Both the position numbers and the translations under genes were made by a program. Under the pieces are notes generated by a model that saw only the letters and a list, made by a program, of their open reading frames with translations, was not told the DNA's origin and did no database searches. This document shows, one piece after another, positions 24,601-32,301 of a DNA stretch of 64,000 nt (the stretch's first letter is position 1; every line of letters starts with the position of its first letter). The stretch is from Akkermansia muciniphila (GTDB taxonomy: Bacteria; Verrucomicrobiota; Verrucomicrobiia; Verrucomicrobiales; Akkermansiaceae): assembly GCA_004557455.1 (NCBI GenBank), contig SFDX01000013.1:1-64000 (forward strand), read 5' to 3'.

Positions 24601-26150
24601 TAATCGAAGAGCAACTGCGGACGCTCCGAGAGCACGGCAAGTGCGGCATCGTTACCCATAGCATACACCGGGTCATGCGCCGTATTCGCCATGGGAATGA
24701 TGAACTGCTCCAGCTCATCCTGCGTATAGCCGAAAAGAACCTGATGCCCCGGGATGCGGTGGGAATCGACATCCTGCGCGCTCACGGAATCGAAGAAACC
24801 ATTGATGCGGATGCGATTCTCACGGCACCAACGGCGGTAGGGACGACGCCGTGCCACCTTCGTCTGCGTCTCTGCATTATAGCTGATACGCTTGGTGCGG
24901 AAGTCGATCCAGATAATCTCACCGGGTGTCAGGCAACCGCGCCGCACCACATGCTGTGGATCCGTGTCCAACACACCGGCTTCGCTGGCCAAAATGAAGA
25001 GTCCGTCGTCATCCAGCTCATAACGTGCCGGGCGCAGACCATTGCGGTCCACCTTCGCGCCCGCGCCCAAACCATCCGTAAAGCAAACCGCCGCCGGGCC
25101 GTCCCACGGGGCCATGAAACCGGAGTGGTAATCGTAGAACCCGCGCAGGTCCTCGCCGATGAAATAACGCGCCCCGAAGGCCTGGGGAATCAGCATCATC
25201 ATGCTGTGCGGCAGAGAACGCCCACCCGTCACCAGCAGCTCCAGCGCGTTATCCAAGCTGGCAGAATCACTCTGCCCCGCCGGAATAACGGGAAGAATTT
25301 TCTTGATGTCATCGCCGAAGAGCGGGCTGGCCAAATTATCCTGCAAAGCCTCCATCTGGTTGAGGTTACCGCGCAGGGTATTCACCTCACCGTTGTGTGC
25401 CAGATAGCGGAAGGGGTGTGCCAGCGGCCAACTCGGGAAGGTGTTGGTGGAATAACGCTGGTGCACAATAGCCACGCAACTCTTGAAACGCGGGTCCGCC
25501 AAGTCCGGGTAGAACTTCGGCAACTGCGACCCCATCAGCAGGCCCTTGTAGACAATCGTGCGCGTGGAAAGCGAGGGAATGTAGAAACGGTCGCCCAGCT
25601 CGGGCAGCATACTCTGCACCCCCTTCTCAATCTGACGGCGCAGGATGTAAAGGCGACGCTCAAGCGCATCCCCGGTTTCCCCCGTGGTGCAGGTAAAGAA
25701 AGCCTGGCGAATGAAAGGCGCACTCTCCCGCGCCAGTCGACCGATAGCAGCCTCATCTACGGGCACATCGCGCCAGCCCAGGAAGGCGAAGCCCTCCGCA
25801 GCCGCCACTTCCTCCACCTTTGCGCAGCAGGTGGCGCGCGCCACCTTCGCCTTCGGCAGGAAGAACATACCCACTGCATACTGTCCCGGCTTGGGCAGCT
25901 TCACCCCGGCCGCCGCCTTGAAGAACTCATGCGGAATCTGCAGCAGCATGCCCGCGCCGTCACCGGTCTCCGGGTCGCTACCCGTGGCCCCGCGGTGCAG
26001 GAGACGCTCCAAAATGCAGATACCCTTTTCGACGATGCTGTGTGTTGCGATGGCCTTGGTATCGACAACCATGCCGACACCGCAGGCATCATGTTCATAC
26101 TTCGGATCATACAGGCCCGTGGCCTGCGGAAGAGAAACGCTGGAACTCAC
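21633..26150 (-). CDS. gltB: Glutamate synthase, large subunit
   Basis: Makes glutamate from glutamine and 2-oxoglutarate. The protein is about 1505 aa from a GTG at 26150. A short propeptide precedes the type-2 amidotransferase nucleophile C23 in EHDACGVG. The central and FMN domains follow (VLISGHDGGTGASPL), then the 3Fe-4S cysteines in CIMARVCNKNTCPVG (C-x5-C-x4-C) and the C-terminal beta-helix (GRTGHNFGAGMSGG). The first in-frame ATG upstream would lie before the promoter, and the ATG at 26157 is out of frame, so GTG is preferred. The small subunit gltD is not adjacent. Confidence 0.95.
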   Translation of the reverse strand: MSSSVSLPQATGLYDPKYEHDACGVGMVVDTKAIATHSIVEKGICILERLLHRGATGSDPETGDGAGMLLQIPHEFFKAAAGVKLPKPGQYAVGMFFLPKAKVARATCCAKVEEVAAAEGFAFLGWRDVPVDEAAIGRLARESAPFIRQAFFTCTTGETGDALERRLYILRRQIEKGVQSMLPELGDRFYIPSLSTRTIVYKGLLMGSQLPKFYPDLADPRFKSCVAIVHQRYSTNTFPSWPLAHPFRYLAHNGEVNTLRGNLNQMEALQDNLASPLFGDDIKKILPVIPAGQSDSASLDNALELLVTGGRSLPHSMMMLIPQAFGARYFIGEDLRGFYDYHSGFMAPWDGPAAVCFTDGLGAGAKVDRNGLRPARYELDDDGLFILASEAGVLDTDPQHVVRRGCLTPGEIIWIDFRTKRISYNAETQTKVARRRPYRRWCRENRIRINGFFDSVSAQDVDSHRIPGHQVLFGYTQDELEQFIIPMANTAHDPVYAMGNDAALAVLSERPQLLFDYFKQQFAQVTNPPIDPIREQLVMSLTTFIGNPANILDETPQMARLIKMARPILTPSDLQALKSNKEADFRCITLSTGFSALSPNGLQEALEELRRETEQAITKGYRIIILSDRELSGNEAPIPVLLAVAAVNGKLREMGVRTGTGVVAETGEARQVMHFALLLGYGATAVCPWLAFSTLVNLAEEGKLAENISATKATENYLEAVDFGLLKTMSKMGISTLRSYRGAQIFEAIGLGDEVVNTYFPGTASRIGGIGLAEIGREAVARLNKKKSLRFDPQLAPENAGLYKWKRGGEKHIWTSGVIAQFQKSLRNGDYAQFKVFSEMVNESAETLCTLRGLFGFAETKPIPLDQVESEESIMRRFVSGAMSFGAISREAHEMIAIAMNRIGAMSNCGEGGEDPARYTVRENGDDPCSAVKQIASGRFGVTAEYLANARELQIKVAQGAKPGEGGQLPGGKVNEEIARVRHSTPGVTLISPPPHHDIYSIEDLAELIFDLRNANPEARVSVKLVSEVGVGTVAAGVAKGGADMVLISGHDGGTGASPLTSVKYAGMPWELGVAETHQTLVLNGLRANVRVQADGLMKNGRDVIIATLLGAEEYGFATSMLIALGCIMARVCNKNTCPVGVATQDPALRKRLRGKPEHIINFMRFVARETREYLAALGLPTLDAAVGRADLLRVDRAVDLWKARNLDFSRIIRSEALPVNGSAHVNNTCAVFDEAVLPAAAPALERGEKVSLELPIRNTDRAAGTRLSYHVAKRYGHKGLPDDTITVNLHGTAGQSFGAFLAHGITFNLAGQANDYVGKGLSGGKIVITPFPGTQYEPFRNVIAGNVLLYGATGGKVFIRGRVGERFAVRNSGACAVIEGAGDHCCEYMTGGCVVVLGRTGHNFGAGMSGGLAYVWDELHLFDRYCNLDMIDLDPVSEPEDIERLRSLLEEHAALTGSQRAKDILADFDNALPNFVKVFPMEYRRVLGQMTRDDAEVQRAETHN

Positions 26151-26205
26151 TTGAACATTTTCTGGTGGGAGGTGTGCTACACGGCCACAGCACCGCAGCG
26201 CGCCG

Positions 26206-26234
26206 AGTGTAGCACATCTGCCCCGCCATAGCAA
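26206..26234 (-). promoter_or_regulatory. Promoter of gltB
   Basis: TTGCTA (26234-26229), 17-nt spacer, TACACT (26211-26206); leader about 50 nt to the GTG. Confidence 0.6.
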
Positions 26235-26279
26235 GCCCAAAGAAGCCAGCTGCGTAAAAAAATCGCGTCTGTTTCCCCT

Positions 26280-26948
26280 CTATTCAGCCAACAAACGCAA
26301 CAGGAGCGACCCGCCCTCCGCAAATTGCAGCAGCAGGCGCAGCTCGCGGCAGACCGACGGCTCCTGCGGGGTGCCGATTTTCCGCAGGCTCGTTACCTCC
26401 GCCCCGGGTGGCAGCAAGCGGCGCACCAGCTTGCAGACGTCGCCGTAGTCGCTGTCATCCGGCATATAGACCCGCGCCTCGCTGCCGCCGCGTTCCGTGC
26501 GGGCATTCGCTTTGTCGGCAATGCTGTGCAGGGTATCATCCAACCACGCCTCGGGTACAGGGACAGCCTGAGGAGGCAACTCCGCCGGGCCGCCGAGTTC
26601 GGACAGCATCAGGGCGCTGTTCAGCAGGCGGCTCCCCGTGTTCTCCCCCACCACGCACACACGAACGCGTGGAATCCCCATGCGGGCCAAGGCATGCGTG
26701 GTCGCGTTGCCGTCCACCACGGTAAAAGTCCCATCGCCGTTGCTCGCCACAGCCACCGCCGCGCGCACACTGCCCCGCCCCTCGGCGGCCTCTGCCATGT
26801 AGCGCAGGGCGTTCTGTATGCTGCGCTCCGGCTCGTTCTTCAGAAAACGCAGAATGTCAGCCGGCACGTCGCACACCCCGGGACGCAGTGGCTCGAAGTA
26901 GCGGTTTAACACCTCCTCACAGGCGAGATCGCGGGGCTCAGCTTCCAT
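26280..26948 (-). CDS. ParB/sulfiredoxin-fold-like hypothetical protein
   Basis: The 222-aa protein is not firmly recognised. Residues about 66-100 (TFTVVDGNATTHALARMG followed by IPRVRVCVVGENTG) resemble the ParB/Srx nuclease-like fold, where a VxDGxxR-type loop contacts nucleotide or phosphate. The remainder (PDDSDYGDVCKLVRRLLPPG, then RKIGTPQEPSVCRELRLLLQ) has no assignable domain. It starts 8 nt after bioB, so the two are one transcript. No signal peptide. Whether it has any link to biotin is not evident from sequence. Confidence 0.65.
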   Translation of the reverse strand: MEAEPRDLACEEVLNRYFEPLRPGVCDVPADILRFLKNEPERSIQNALRYMAEAAEGRGSVRAAVAVASNGDGTFTVVDGNATTHALARMGIPRVRVCVVGENTGSRLLNSALMLSELGGPAELPPQAVPVPEAWLDDTLHSIADKANARTERGGSEARVYMPDDSDYGDVCKLVRRLLPPGAEVTSLRKIGTPQEPSVCRELRLLLQFAEGGSLLLRLLAE

Positions 26949-26956
26949 AACAAGGT

Positions 26957-27910
26957 TTACTCGATTTCCAGCCCGAGCTCGCGCAGCATGGCCAGGTCGC
27001 CCTCCACCCCGGCACCGGAGATGGTGAGGTAATCCCCCGTCATGAAGGCATTGGCACCGGCGGCGAACATATCGCGCTGCCGCTCCTTCAGCACACTGAC
27101 GCGCCCGCCGCAGATGCGCAGGGTGGCATCCGGCAGGATGTGGCGGAAGAGAGCGATGATGCGCAGGGCCTCCTCCGCCGGCATCACGGGCTGTTGCGCC
27201 ATGGGGGTACCGGGATGCGGGTACAGGAAGTTCATCGGAATGTTACGGATGCCCTCCTCCTTCAGGCTGTAGGCGAAGTCCAGCCGATCCGCCCAGGTCT
27301 CCCCAAGCCCGAAAAGGCCGCCCACGCAAACGGAGAAACCGGCGGCCTTCGCCTGATGAATCGTGTCCAAGCGGTCGCGCCACTGCTGGCTCGTGCAAAT
27401 GTTAGGATAGAAAGCCTCGCTGGTCTCCAGGTTGTGGTGGATGCGATCCAACCCGGCGCGCTTCAGTCGCTGCAGGGCATGCTCCTTGAGGCGCCCCAGC
27501 GACCCGCAGATGATGGGGCCCTTCTTGCCGCTCGCCTTCCGGTGCTCGATGAACTGCGCCAACTGCTCCACATCGGCATCCGTCAGGGCCCCGCCGGAGG
27601 TAACAATGCCGCAGCGCTCCACGGGCTTGTCCTCCCAGCGCGCGATAATCTCGGTGAGCTCCCCGGAGCTCTTGAAGGGGTACTTGGGCACGGGCGTGCT
27701 GTTAAACGCGCTCTGTGAGCAGAAGCGGCAGTTCATGTTGCAGTTGCCGCTTTTGGCGTTGATGATGAAACAGGCTTCCACCCGCTTTCCGAAATAATGC
27801 TCGCGCAGCTCCGTTGCGCTCGCAAATAACTCTGCCTCCGGAAGTGACACCAGGGTCTCCGCCTCCTCGCGGTTCACTCCGCCTTTTTCTATAATCTGCC
27901 CGATATTCAT
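26957..27910 (-). CDS. bioB: Biotin synthase
   Basis: Radical-SAM enzyme that inserts sulfur into dethiobiotin. The 317-aa protein has the radical-SAM cysteines C57, C61 and C64 in GNCNMNCRFCSQS. It also has TSGGALTDADVEQ, HHNLETSEAFYP, YPHPGTPM and a late ICGGRVSVLKERQRDMF, which contains the conserved Arg near the auxiliary cluster, then MTGDYLTI. Length is normal. It is separated by 24 kb from bioF-bioG-bioC and is followed by the ParB-like gene. A clear promoter lies upstream, with a leader of about 8 nt. Confidence 0.95.
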   Translation of the reverse strand: MNIGQIIEKGGVNREEAETLVSLPEAELFASATELREHYFGKRVEACFIINAKSGNCNMNCRFCSQSAFNSTPVPKYPFKSSGELTEIIARWEDKPVERCGIVTSGGALTDADVEQLAQFIEHRKASGKKGPIICGSLGRLKEHALQRLKRAGLDRIHHNLETSEAFYPNICTSQQWRDRLDTIHQAKAAGFSVCVGGLFGLGETWADRLDFAYSLKEEGIRNIPMNFLYPHPGTPMAQQPVMPAEEALRIIALFRHILPDATLRICGGRVSVLKERQRDMFAAGANAFMTGDYLTISGAGVEGDLAMLRELGLEIE

Positions 27911-27925
27911 ACCGATTTCATGGGC

Positions 27926-27954
27926 ATTCTACTCCGCCCGAGCCTGTTTGTCAA
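27926..27954 (-). promoter_or_regulatory. Promoter of bioB
   Basis: TTGACA (27954-27949), 17-nt spacer, TAGAAT (27931-27926); 15 nt from the -10 box to the ATG. Confidence 0.7.
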
Positions 27955-28054
27955 GCCGTCATTGTGTCTGTTTTTGATGCGCTGCCACGTTTTTTTCTTG
28001 CCTTCTCCGTCTTTTTGTGCTTAAATGCCCCCGGTTCGACTTCCCTTACCGCAT

Positions 28055-28138
28055 GCGGCAGTGGCGGAATGGTAGACGCAGGAGACTTAAAATCTCCCGG
28101 CTGTTGAAGCTGTACGGGTTCGAGTCCCGTCTGCCGTA
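28055..28138 (+). tRNA. tRNA-Leu, anticodon UAA
   Basis: A class II tRNA of 84 nt. The acceptor GCGGCAG pairs with CTGCCGT and the discriminator is A. The anticodon loop CTTAAAA gives UAA. A long variable arm and the TTCGAGT T-loop are present. CCA is not encoded. Confidence 0.95.
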
Positions 28139-28184
28139 GCCGGTTCGGGGGTACCGCACTGCAACACATCAAGTTTGAACTGCC

Positions 28185-28598
28185 GTGATTAAGAAACACA
28201 CTGTATTGACCCTTCTGCGTCCCATGATGGATGCTCTCATCGGCAGGGATCCGAAGACCGAGGAGAAGCTCTTCCGCGGGGCCAAATCTTCTCTGCTGAA
28301 AGCTGTTCACCTTGCTGCGGAGATTCTCCCCGAATATAACTTATTTTACTACAACGACGAGATGGGTAAGCGGAATCTCCGCCCGGAATACTCAAGATTG
28401 TCTGATTTCTCCGGTTTCGATGCGCAGCAAATTTGCCTTTTGCTGACATTCCTGTATCGGGAAGACCGCTGGTGCTATCCATCGGAGGTCTTGGTGAAAG
28501 CGATAGCAAGCGGGCGCATCAGTAACATGCTGAAACGGCTCGAGGAAATCGATGAAGCCGCCATTCGCAGCGAAAGGTCGGAGCATACCGATCTCTGA
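28185..28598 (+). CDS. Hypothetical protein, possibly DUF6508-like
   Basis: The 137-aa frame opens with a GTG at 28185, 47 nt after tRNA-Leu. The stretch QQICLLLTFLYREDRWCYP followed by AIASGRISNMLKRL recalls the DUF6508 pattern (LLT..R.DRF..G.L....G.I..IL.RL). That is a memory-based resemblance, not a search result. The protein looks soluble with no signal peptide. Its end overlaps the start of the secreted esterase gene by 47 nt in another frame, so one of the two boundaries may be wrong. Function unknown. Confidence 0.55.
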   Translation: MIKKHTVLTLLRPMMDALIGRDPKTEEKLFRGAKSSLLKAVHLAAEILPEYNLFYYNDEMGKRNLRPEYSRLSDFSGFDAQQICLLLTFLYREDRWCYPSEVLVKAIASGRISNMLKRLEEIDEAAIRSERSEHTDL

Positions 28599-30666
28599 GA
28601 CTTCCTCGAAAGTTGTCAAATACTTTCTGCCGCCGATTGCGCTGCTTGCTGCGGCCTCGGCTCTCTGCCCCGCAGAGCAGGCGGAGGGCACGGGTAAATG
28701 TCTGCATGTCTATATCCTGACGGGCCAGTCCAACTCGCTGGGAGCCGTCAAGGGCGACCCCGTACCCGCCGATATTCTGCCCCGTTACAGCACCGCCCGG
28801 GGCAAGGATACAGACGGAATACAGATGTGGGACGGCAACATGGCGGGCTCACTCACCGACCCCACCACGGGCGGTGCCGCATGGGGCAGCGAGGGCAAAA
28901 CCTGGATGACCGTGCAACCGCAGGCAACACCGACAGGACGGGGGCTGCACGGACCCGCCGGCACCCCTTATGCGACCCTCACCGGACAAGCTGACCTACG
29001 CCGAGCCTGGGAGGGCGGCCACGGCCGCGGTGTCATGGGGCCGGAGTACGGCTTTGCCTATGTAATGCAGAAGAAAGGGTGGCAGACCGGCACCTCGGAG
29101 AGCATCGCCGTCATCAAGGCCTCCCGAGACGGAGGCAGCAATGACAACTGGGTGAAACCCACTGTGCCCGGCGCTGTGAACGGATACACCTTTCTTCTTC
29201 GCTCTGCGGTGCAGGCCCTGCGCAGTGTGAACCCGGCGATCTACAGCAGCGTGCGCGCGGAGGGGCTGCTGTATTTACAGGGAGAAACCGGTCAGCCATC
29301 CCATGCCGCCCGCGCTCGTTCGGTCATCGAAGGGCTGGCGGACAATCTACGGGCCGATATTTCGGCCGCCCTGCCCGAGTCCTCGGCGCATGTCATTTCT
29401 CTTCCCCTGAACTGCATTGTTACCGGCGAACCCGCCTCCCGGGGCGAGAACAAACCCGATTCCTGCCCCACGCTGACGGGGCAAAAGCTCTTGGCTTGGG
29501 CCGCATCGTGCGACAGCGTAGGCTTCGTCCATACACGCGACTTGGGAAAAATCTCGGCGGGAGACGCCATGGGAGTCCACTACGACGGCAATTCCCAACT
29601 GACCATCGGTGCCCGCTTTGCCTATGCCGTGGCCGCCGCGCAGGGGCTGGATACCACCGAGGGCGGGAAGGTGCGGGTGCGCAGCCAACAATTCGGGGAC
29701 ACGGATATGGACACCTCGGCAGCGCCCGTTTCCCTGAATGATGCAGCCGCTTGGTGGCAAAGCCGCGGGGATGCCGTAGCCTATACCCCGGACTCCCCGG
29801 CACGTGCCATCGCCGTGTGGGACCTCTCCTCGGCCAACATGGAGGCATCTGCACAGAAAACAGATATTCTCTCCGCAGATCTCGCCGTGCGCGGACTGCG
29901 CATCGAGGATCCCTATGCCGACAACGACACCGTGGGTACCCACAATGCTACGGTGTGTATTCGCAACGCACCCGGCGCACACGCCGGTCTCTCCGTCGGC
30001 GCGGCCGGCATCGAACTGCAAAACGGCAACCTGCGCCTGTGCACCGCGCTGCACACCCGCGGGGCACAATCCTGGCGCGTGGCGGGCGGCAAGCTGCTGG
30101 ATGTTCGCGGCCCCATCGGCGGGGACGGCGATATCACGCTCACCCGCAACGATGCTGCAGCATCCCCCGCGCGCATGGACCTGCACGGTGCCCGCGACAC
30201 TTCCGCGCGTACCTGGTATGCAGATAACGGGCTTGCCCTGAGACTCCCCGAAAAGGGCTTCTCCGGCAGCTCGCTCGTCCTGCGCCCTTCGGCGTCCGTC
30301 TCTCTTTCCGGAGATGCGGTTAGCATCAAGAACCTGGAGGTGGGCAAAGCCGCCACCCTCCGCCTGAAGGACGGGATCAGGTTATCGGCCGAGCGTGTCC
30401 GCTTCGATACCGCGGGCACCTTGGTCTTCGAGGGCAGCAGCGGGTGCTTCGGCACCCTGGATGCGAACGCCGTCACCGCAACACCGAACACCGTTATCAG
30501 GGTCAAGCTCACACGGCTGCCCACGCCCCTGCGCCCGGAGTATTCCTTGGGAAACGTTCGGGGCGACCTCGCACCGTTGTTAGCCCCGGACCTCCCCGAC
30601 GGCTTCCGTCTCCGGGTCGACCGCACCGGTACCCTGCTACTTTCCTGCCCCGTGCAAAAACCCTGA
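28552..30666 (+). CDS. Exported sialate O-acetylesterase-like protein with beta-rich C-terminal half
   Basis: The 704-aa protein has a signal sequence after a rather long N-terminus (hydrophobic VVKYFLPPIALLAAASALC). The catalytic part, about residues 50-365, is an SGNH-type SASA/CE6 domain: nucleophile S60 in YILTGQSNSLG, RDGGSNDNW, LLYLQGETG, and the His block MGVHYDGNSQLTIGARFA. The second half (about 370-700) has no enzyme motif and reads as repeated beta strands (IELQNGNLRL, KLLDVRGPIGGDGDITLTRN), like autotransporter passenger repeats. Removal of O-acetyl groups from mucin glycans is a likely role (inference). A Shine-Dalgarno GAGGAA precedes the ATG. Confidence 0.8.
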   Translation: MKPPFAAKGRSIPISETSSKVVKYFLPPIALLAAASALCPAEQAEGTGKCLHVYILTGQSNSLGAVKGDPVPADILPRYSTARGKDTDGIQMWDGNMAGSLTDPTTGGAAWGSEGKTWMTVQPQATPTGRGLHGPAGTPYATLTGQADLRRAWEGGHGRGVMGPEYGFAYVMQKKGWQTGTSESIAVIKASRDGGSNDNWVKPTVPGAVNGYTFLLRSAVQALRSVNPAIYSSVRAEGLLYLQGETGQPSHAARARSVIEGLADNLRADISAALPESSAHVISLPLNCIVTGEPASRGENKPDSCPTLTGQKLLAWAASCDSVGFVHTRDLGKISAGDAMGVHYDGNSQLTIGARFAYAVAAAQGLDTTEGGKVRVRSQQFGDTDMDTSAAPVSLNDAAAWWQSRGDAVAYTPDSPARAIAVWDLSSANMEASAQKTDILSADLAVRGLRIEDPYADNDTVGTHNATVCIRNAPGAHAGLSVGAAGIELQNGNLRLCTALHTRGAQSWRVAGGKLLDVRGPIGGDGDITLTRNDAAASPARMDLHGARDTSARTWYADNGLALRLPEKGFSGSSLVLRPSASVSLSGDAVSIKNLEVGKAATLRLKDGIRLSAERVRFDTAGTLVFEGSSGCFGTLDANAVTATPNTVIRVKLTRLPTPLRPEYSLGNVRGDLAPLLAPDLPDGFRLRVDRTGTLLLSCPVQKP

Positions 30667-30793
30667 CGGGGGAGCCCTTCCGCGCACACCACAGAAGCTT
30701 CCGAAGCAAGTTCCTTACCCCGAGCCGCCCGGGAATCGGTCGGAGAACCGGCAAAGAACTGTAAAACAACGCGTGCCGGGCAGGCTTTTCTGC

Positions 30794-30822
30794 TTGACAA
30801 CCCGAAACATAGCTGCTAATAT
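30794..30822 (+). promoter_or_regulatory. Promoter of the second ankyrin gene (leaderless type)
   Basis: TTGACA (30794-30799), 17-nt spacer, TAATAT (30817-30822). The -10 box ends 9 nt before the ATG at 30832 and no Shine-Dalgarno is present. Confidence 0.8.
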
Positions 30823-30831
30823 GTCGCAGCT

Positions 30832-31314
30832 ATGAAGAAAAAGACCTTACACAGGGCCGCCTGGAGCGGGGATATCGAGTTTTGCAAGGAAGCACTGAGC
30901 AACGGTATGGATGTGAATGCCAAGGACAGTCTGGGCCAGACGGCACTCATGTCTGCCGCGCGCTACGGCCGCGCCAATGTCGTCGAGCTGATGCTGAAGG
31001 CAGGTGCCGACCTTGACATCAGAGACAGTTATTCGTGGCCGGTGCTCATGGTGGCGGCCGGCTACGGCCGCGGCAAAATCGTGGAGCTGTTATTGGCTGC
31101 GGGCGCCGATGTGAACGCGCGCAGCAACGCCGGGGCAACGCCGCTGATGGTGGCGGCCGAACTGGGCTACGGAAAAGTGGTTCGCCTGCTGCTGAAGGCG
31201 GGGGCGGACGTCAACGCCAAGAACGGCGAAGGGCAGACTGCTCTGGACGTGGCCGAGTACAAGATTGTGCCCGTTCTGCGGGACGCCGGCGGCAAGAAGA
31301 GCTGCGATCTTTAA
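30832..31314 (+). CDS. Ankyrin-repeat protein, four to five repeats
   Basis: The 160-aa protein starts directly with ankyrin repeats (HRAAWSGDIEFCKEALSNGM, then DVNAKDSLGQTALMSAARYG) and continues with near-regular 33-residue units to residue 155. No signal peptide or membrane segment is seen, so it is probably a cytosolic protein-binding scaffold. It resembles the larger ankyrin protein at 9562, and both genes have a strong TTGACA promoter with the -10 box ending 9 nt before the start. It lies between the esterase gene and parB and is not clearly part of an operon. Confidence 0.9.
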   Translation: MKKKTLHRAAWSGDIEFCKEALSNGMDVNAKDSLGQTALMSAARYGRANVVELMLKAGADLDIRDSYSWPVLMVAAGYGRGKIVELLLAAGADVNARSNAGATPLMVAAELGYGKVVRLLLKAGADVNAKNGEGQTALDVAEYKIVPVLRDAGGKKSCDL

Positions 31315-31329
31315 GAGCCTCCGGAGCAC

Positions 31330-31389
31330 ATGCAAGCGTAGCGGAGGGGGTGCGGATTTACCCCCTCTGCGGGAAAGAAACGCTTGCAT
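31330..31389. terminator. Two-tier stem-loop between ankyrin gene and parB
   Basis: An outer 9-bp stem (ATGCAAGCG / CGCTTGCAT) encloses an inner stem (GCGGAGGGGGT / ACCCCCTCTGC, one mismatch). TTTT follows on the plus strand. It probably terminates the ankyrin transcript. Its right arm contains the -35 box of parB. Confidence 0.6.
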
Positions 31390-31412
31390 TTTCGGGGCGC
31401 ATCTGCTACAAT
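31384..31412 (+). promoter_or_regulatory. Promoter of parB (leaderless type)
   Basis: TTGCAT (31384-31389), 17-nt spacer, TACAAT (31407-31412); 10 nt to the ATG at 31423. The -35 box overlaps the stem-loop arm. Confidence 0.75.
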
Positions 31413-31422
31413 GGCGAGGCAT

Positions 31423-32301
31423 ATGGCACGGCAAGCATTAGGTAAAGGATTCCAGGCACTCATCCCCAAAGTTCAAACACCCACCCCTGCCACAGAGGCG
31501 CGGGAGGGGGATGGGTCTCTGGTGGTGAAGGTTGACGACATCACGCCGTCGCCCTTTCAACCGCGGCGGCATTTCGATGACGAGCAGATCCGCGAGCTGG
31601 CGGACTCCATCCGCGAGAACGGCCTGATGCAGCCGCTGGTAGTGCGTCGCATGAACGGCAGCTACGAGCTGATAGCCGGTGAGCGCCGCCTGCGCGCTAT
31701 GCGCCACCTCGGCCGCAAGGAGGTGATGGTCGTCATCCAGGATGCCACGGATGTGGAGGTGGCGAAGATGACGCTCATCGAGAACCTGCAGCGCGAAGAC
31801 CTCTCCCCCATTGAGATCGCCGAACAATTCCGCAAGTTGCAGACGGAGTTCGGCATGAAGCAGGAGGAGATCGCCCGCAGCGTCGGCAAATCCCGCGTGG
31901 TGGTCACGAATATGATGCGCTTGCTGGACTTGGAGCCGGAGGTGCGGGAGATGCTGGAGAAAGCCGTCATCACGGTGGGGCACGGCAAGGTGCTGCTGCA
32001 GCTCAAGGACCCTGCGGTGCAGCTGGAGGCGGCGCGGCGTGTGGCGAAGTCCTCGCTCACCGTGCGGCAGACGGAGGCGCTGGTGGCCAAGTTGCTGGCC
32101 CCGGAACCCAAGCCCGCCCCGGGCCGGGAGGAATTGCCGCAGGCCTACCGCGATATTTGTGAACAACTTTCCGGGGACTTCGGCACCAAGGTAAACATCT
32201 CGTTCCGCGGCAAGAGCAACGGCATCATCGAGATTCCTTACACGGGTAAGGATGATCTGGTGCGCATCCTGCAAATCTTCGGCATCAGCGCCTCGCTGTA
32301 A
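31423..32301 (+). CDS. parB: Chromosome-partitioning protein ParB
   Basis: The 292-aa CTPase/DNA-binding protein begins ARQALGKGFQALIPK, the typical ParB N-terminus. It has the N-terminal nuclease-like domain with the CTP-binding AGERRLRAM (GERR box), ENLQREDLSPIEIA, a helix-turn-helix (MKQEEIARSVGKSRVVVTNM) that binds parS, and a C-terminal dimer domain. The upstream ATGs at 31384 and 31411 are ruled out because they fall inside the promoter. parA is not adjacent, which is unusual. The M28 gene overlaps its stop (TAATG) and is coupled. I did not find a good parS palindrome nearby. Confidence 0.93.
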   Translation: MARQALGKGFQALIPKVQTPTPATEAREGDGSLVVKVDDITPSPFQPRRHFDDEQIRELADSIRENGLMQPLVVRRMNGSYELIAGERRLRAMRHLGRKEVMVVIQDATDVEVAKMTLIENLQREDLSPIEIAEQFRKLQTEFGMKQEEIARSVGKSRVVVTNMMRLLDLEPEVREMLEKAVITVGHGKVLLQLKDPAVQLEAARRVAKSSLTVRQTEALVAKLLAPEPKPAPGREELPQAYRDICEQLSGDFGTKVNISFRGKSNGIIEIPYTGKDDLVRILQIFGISASL

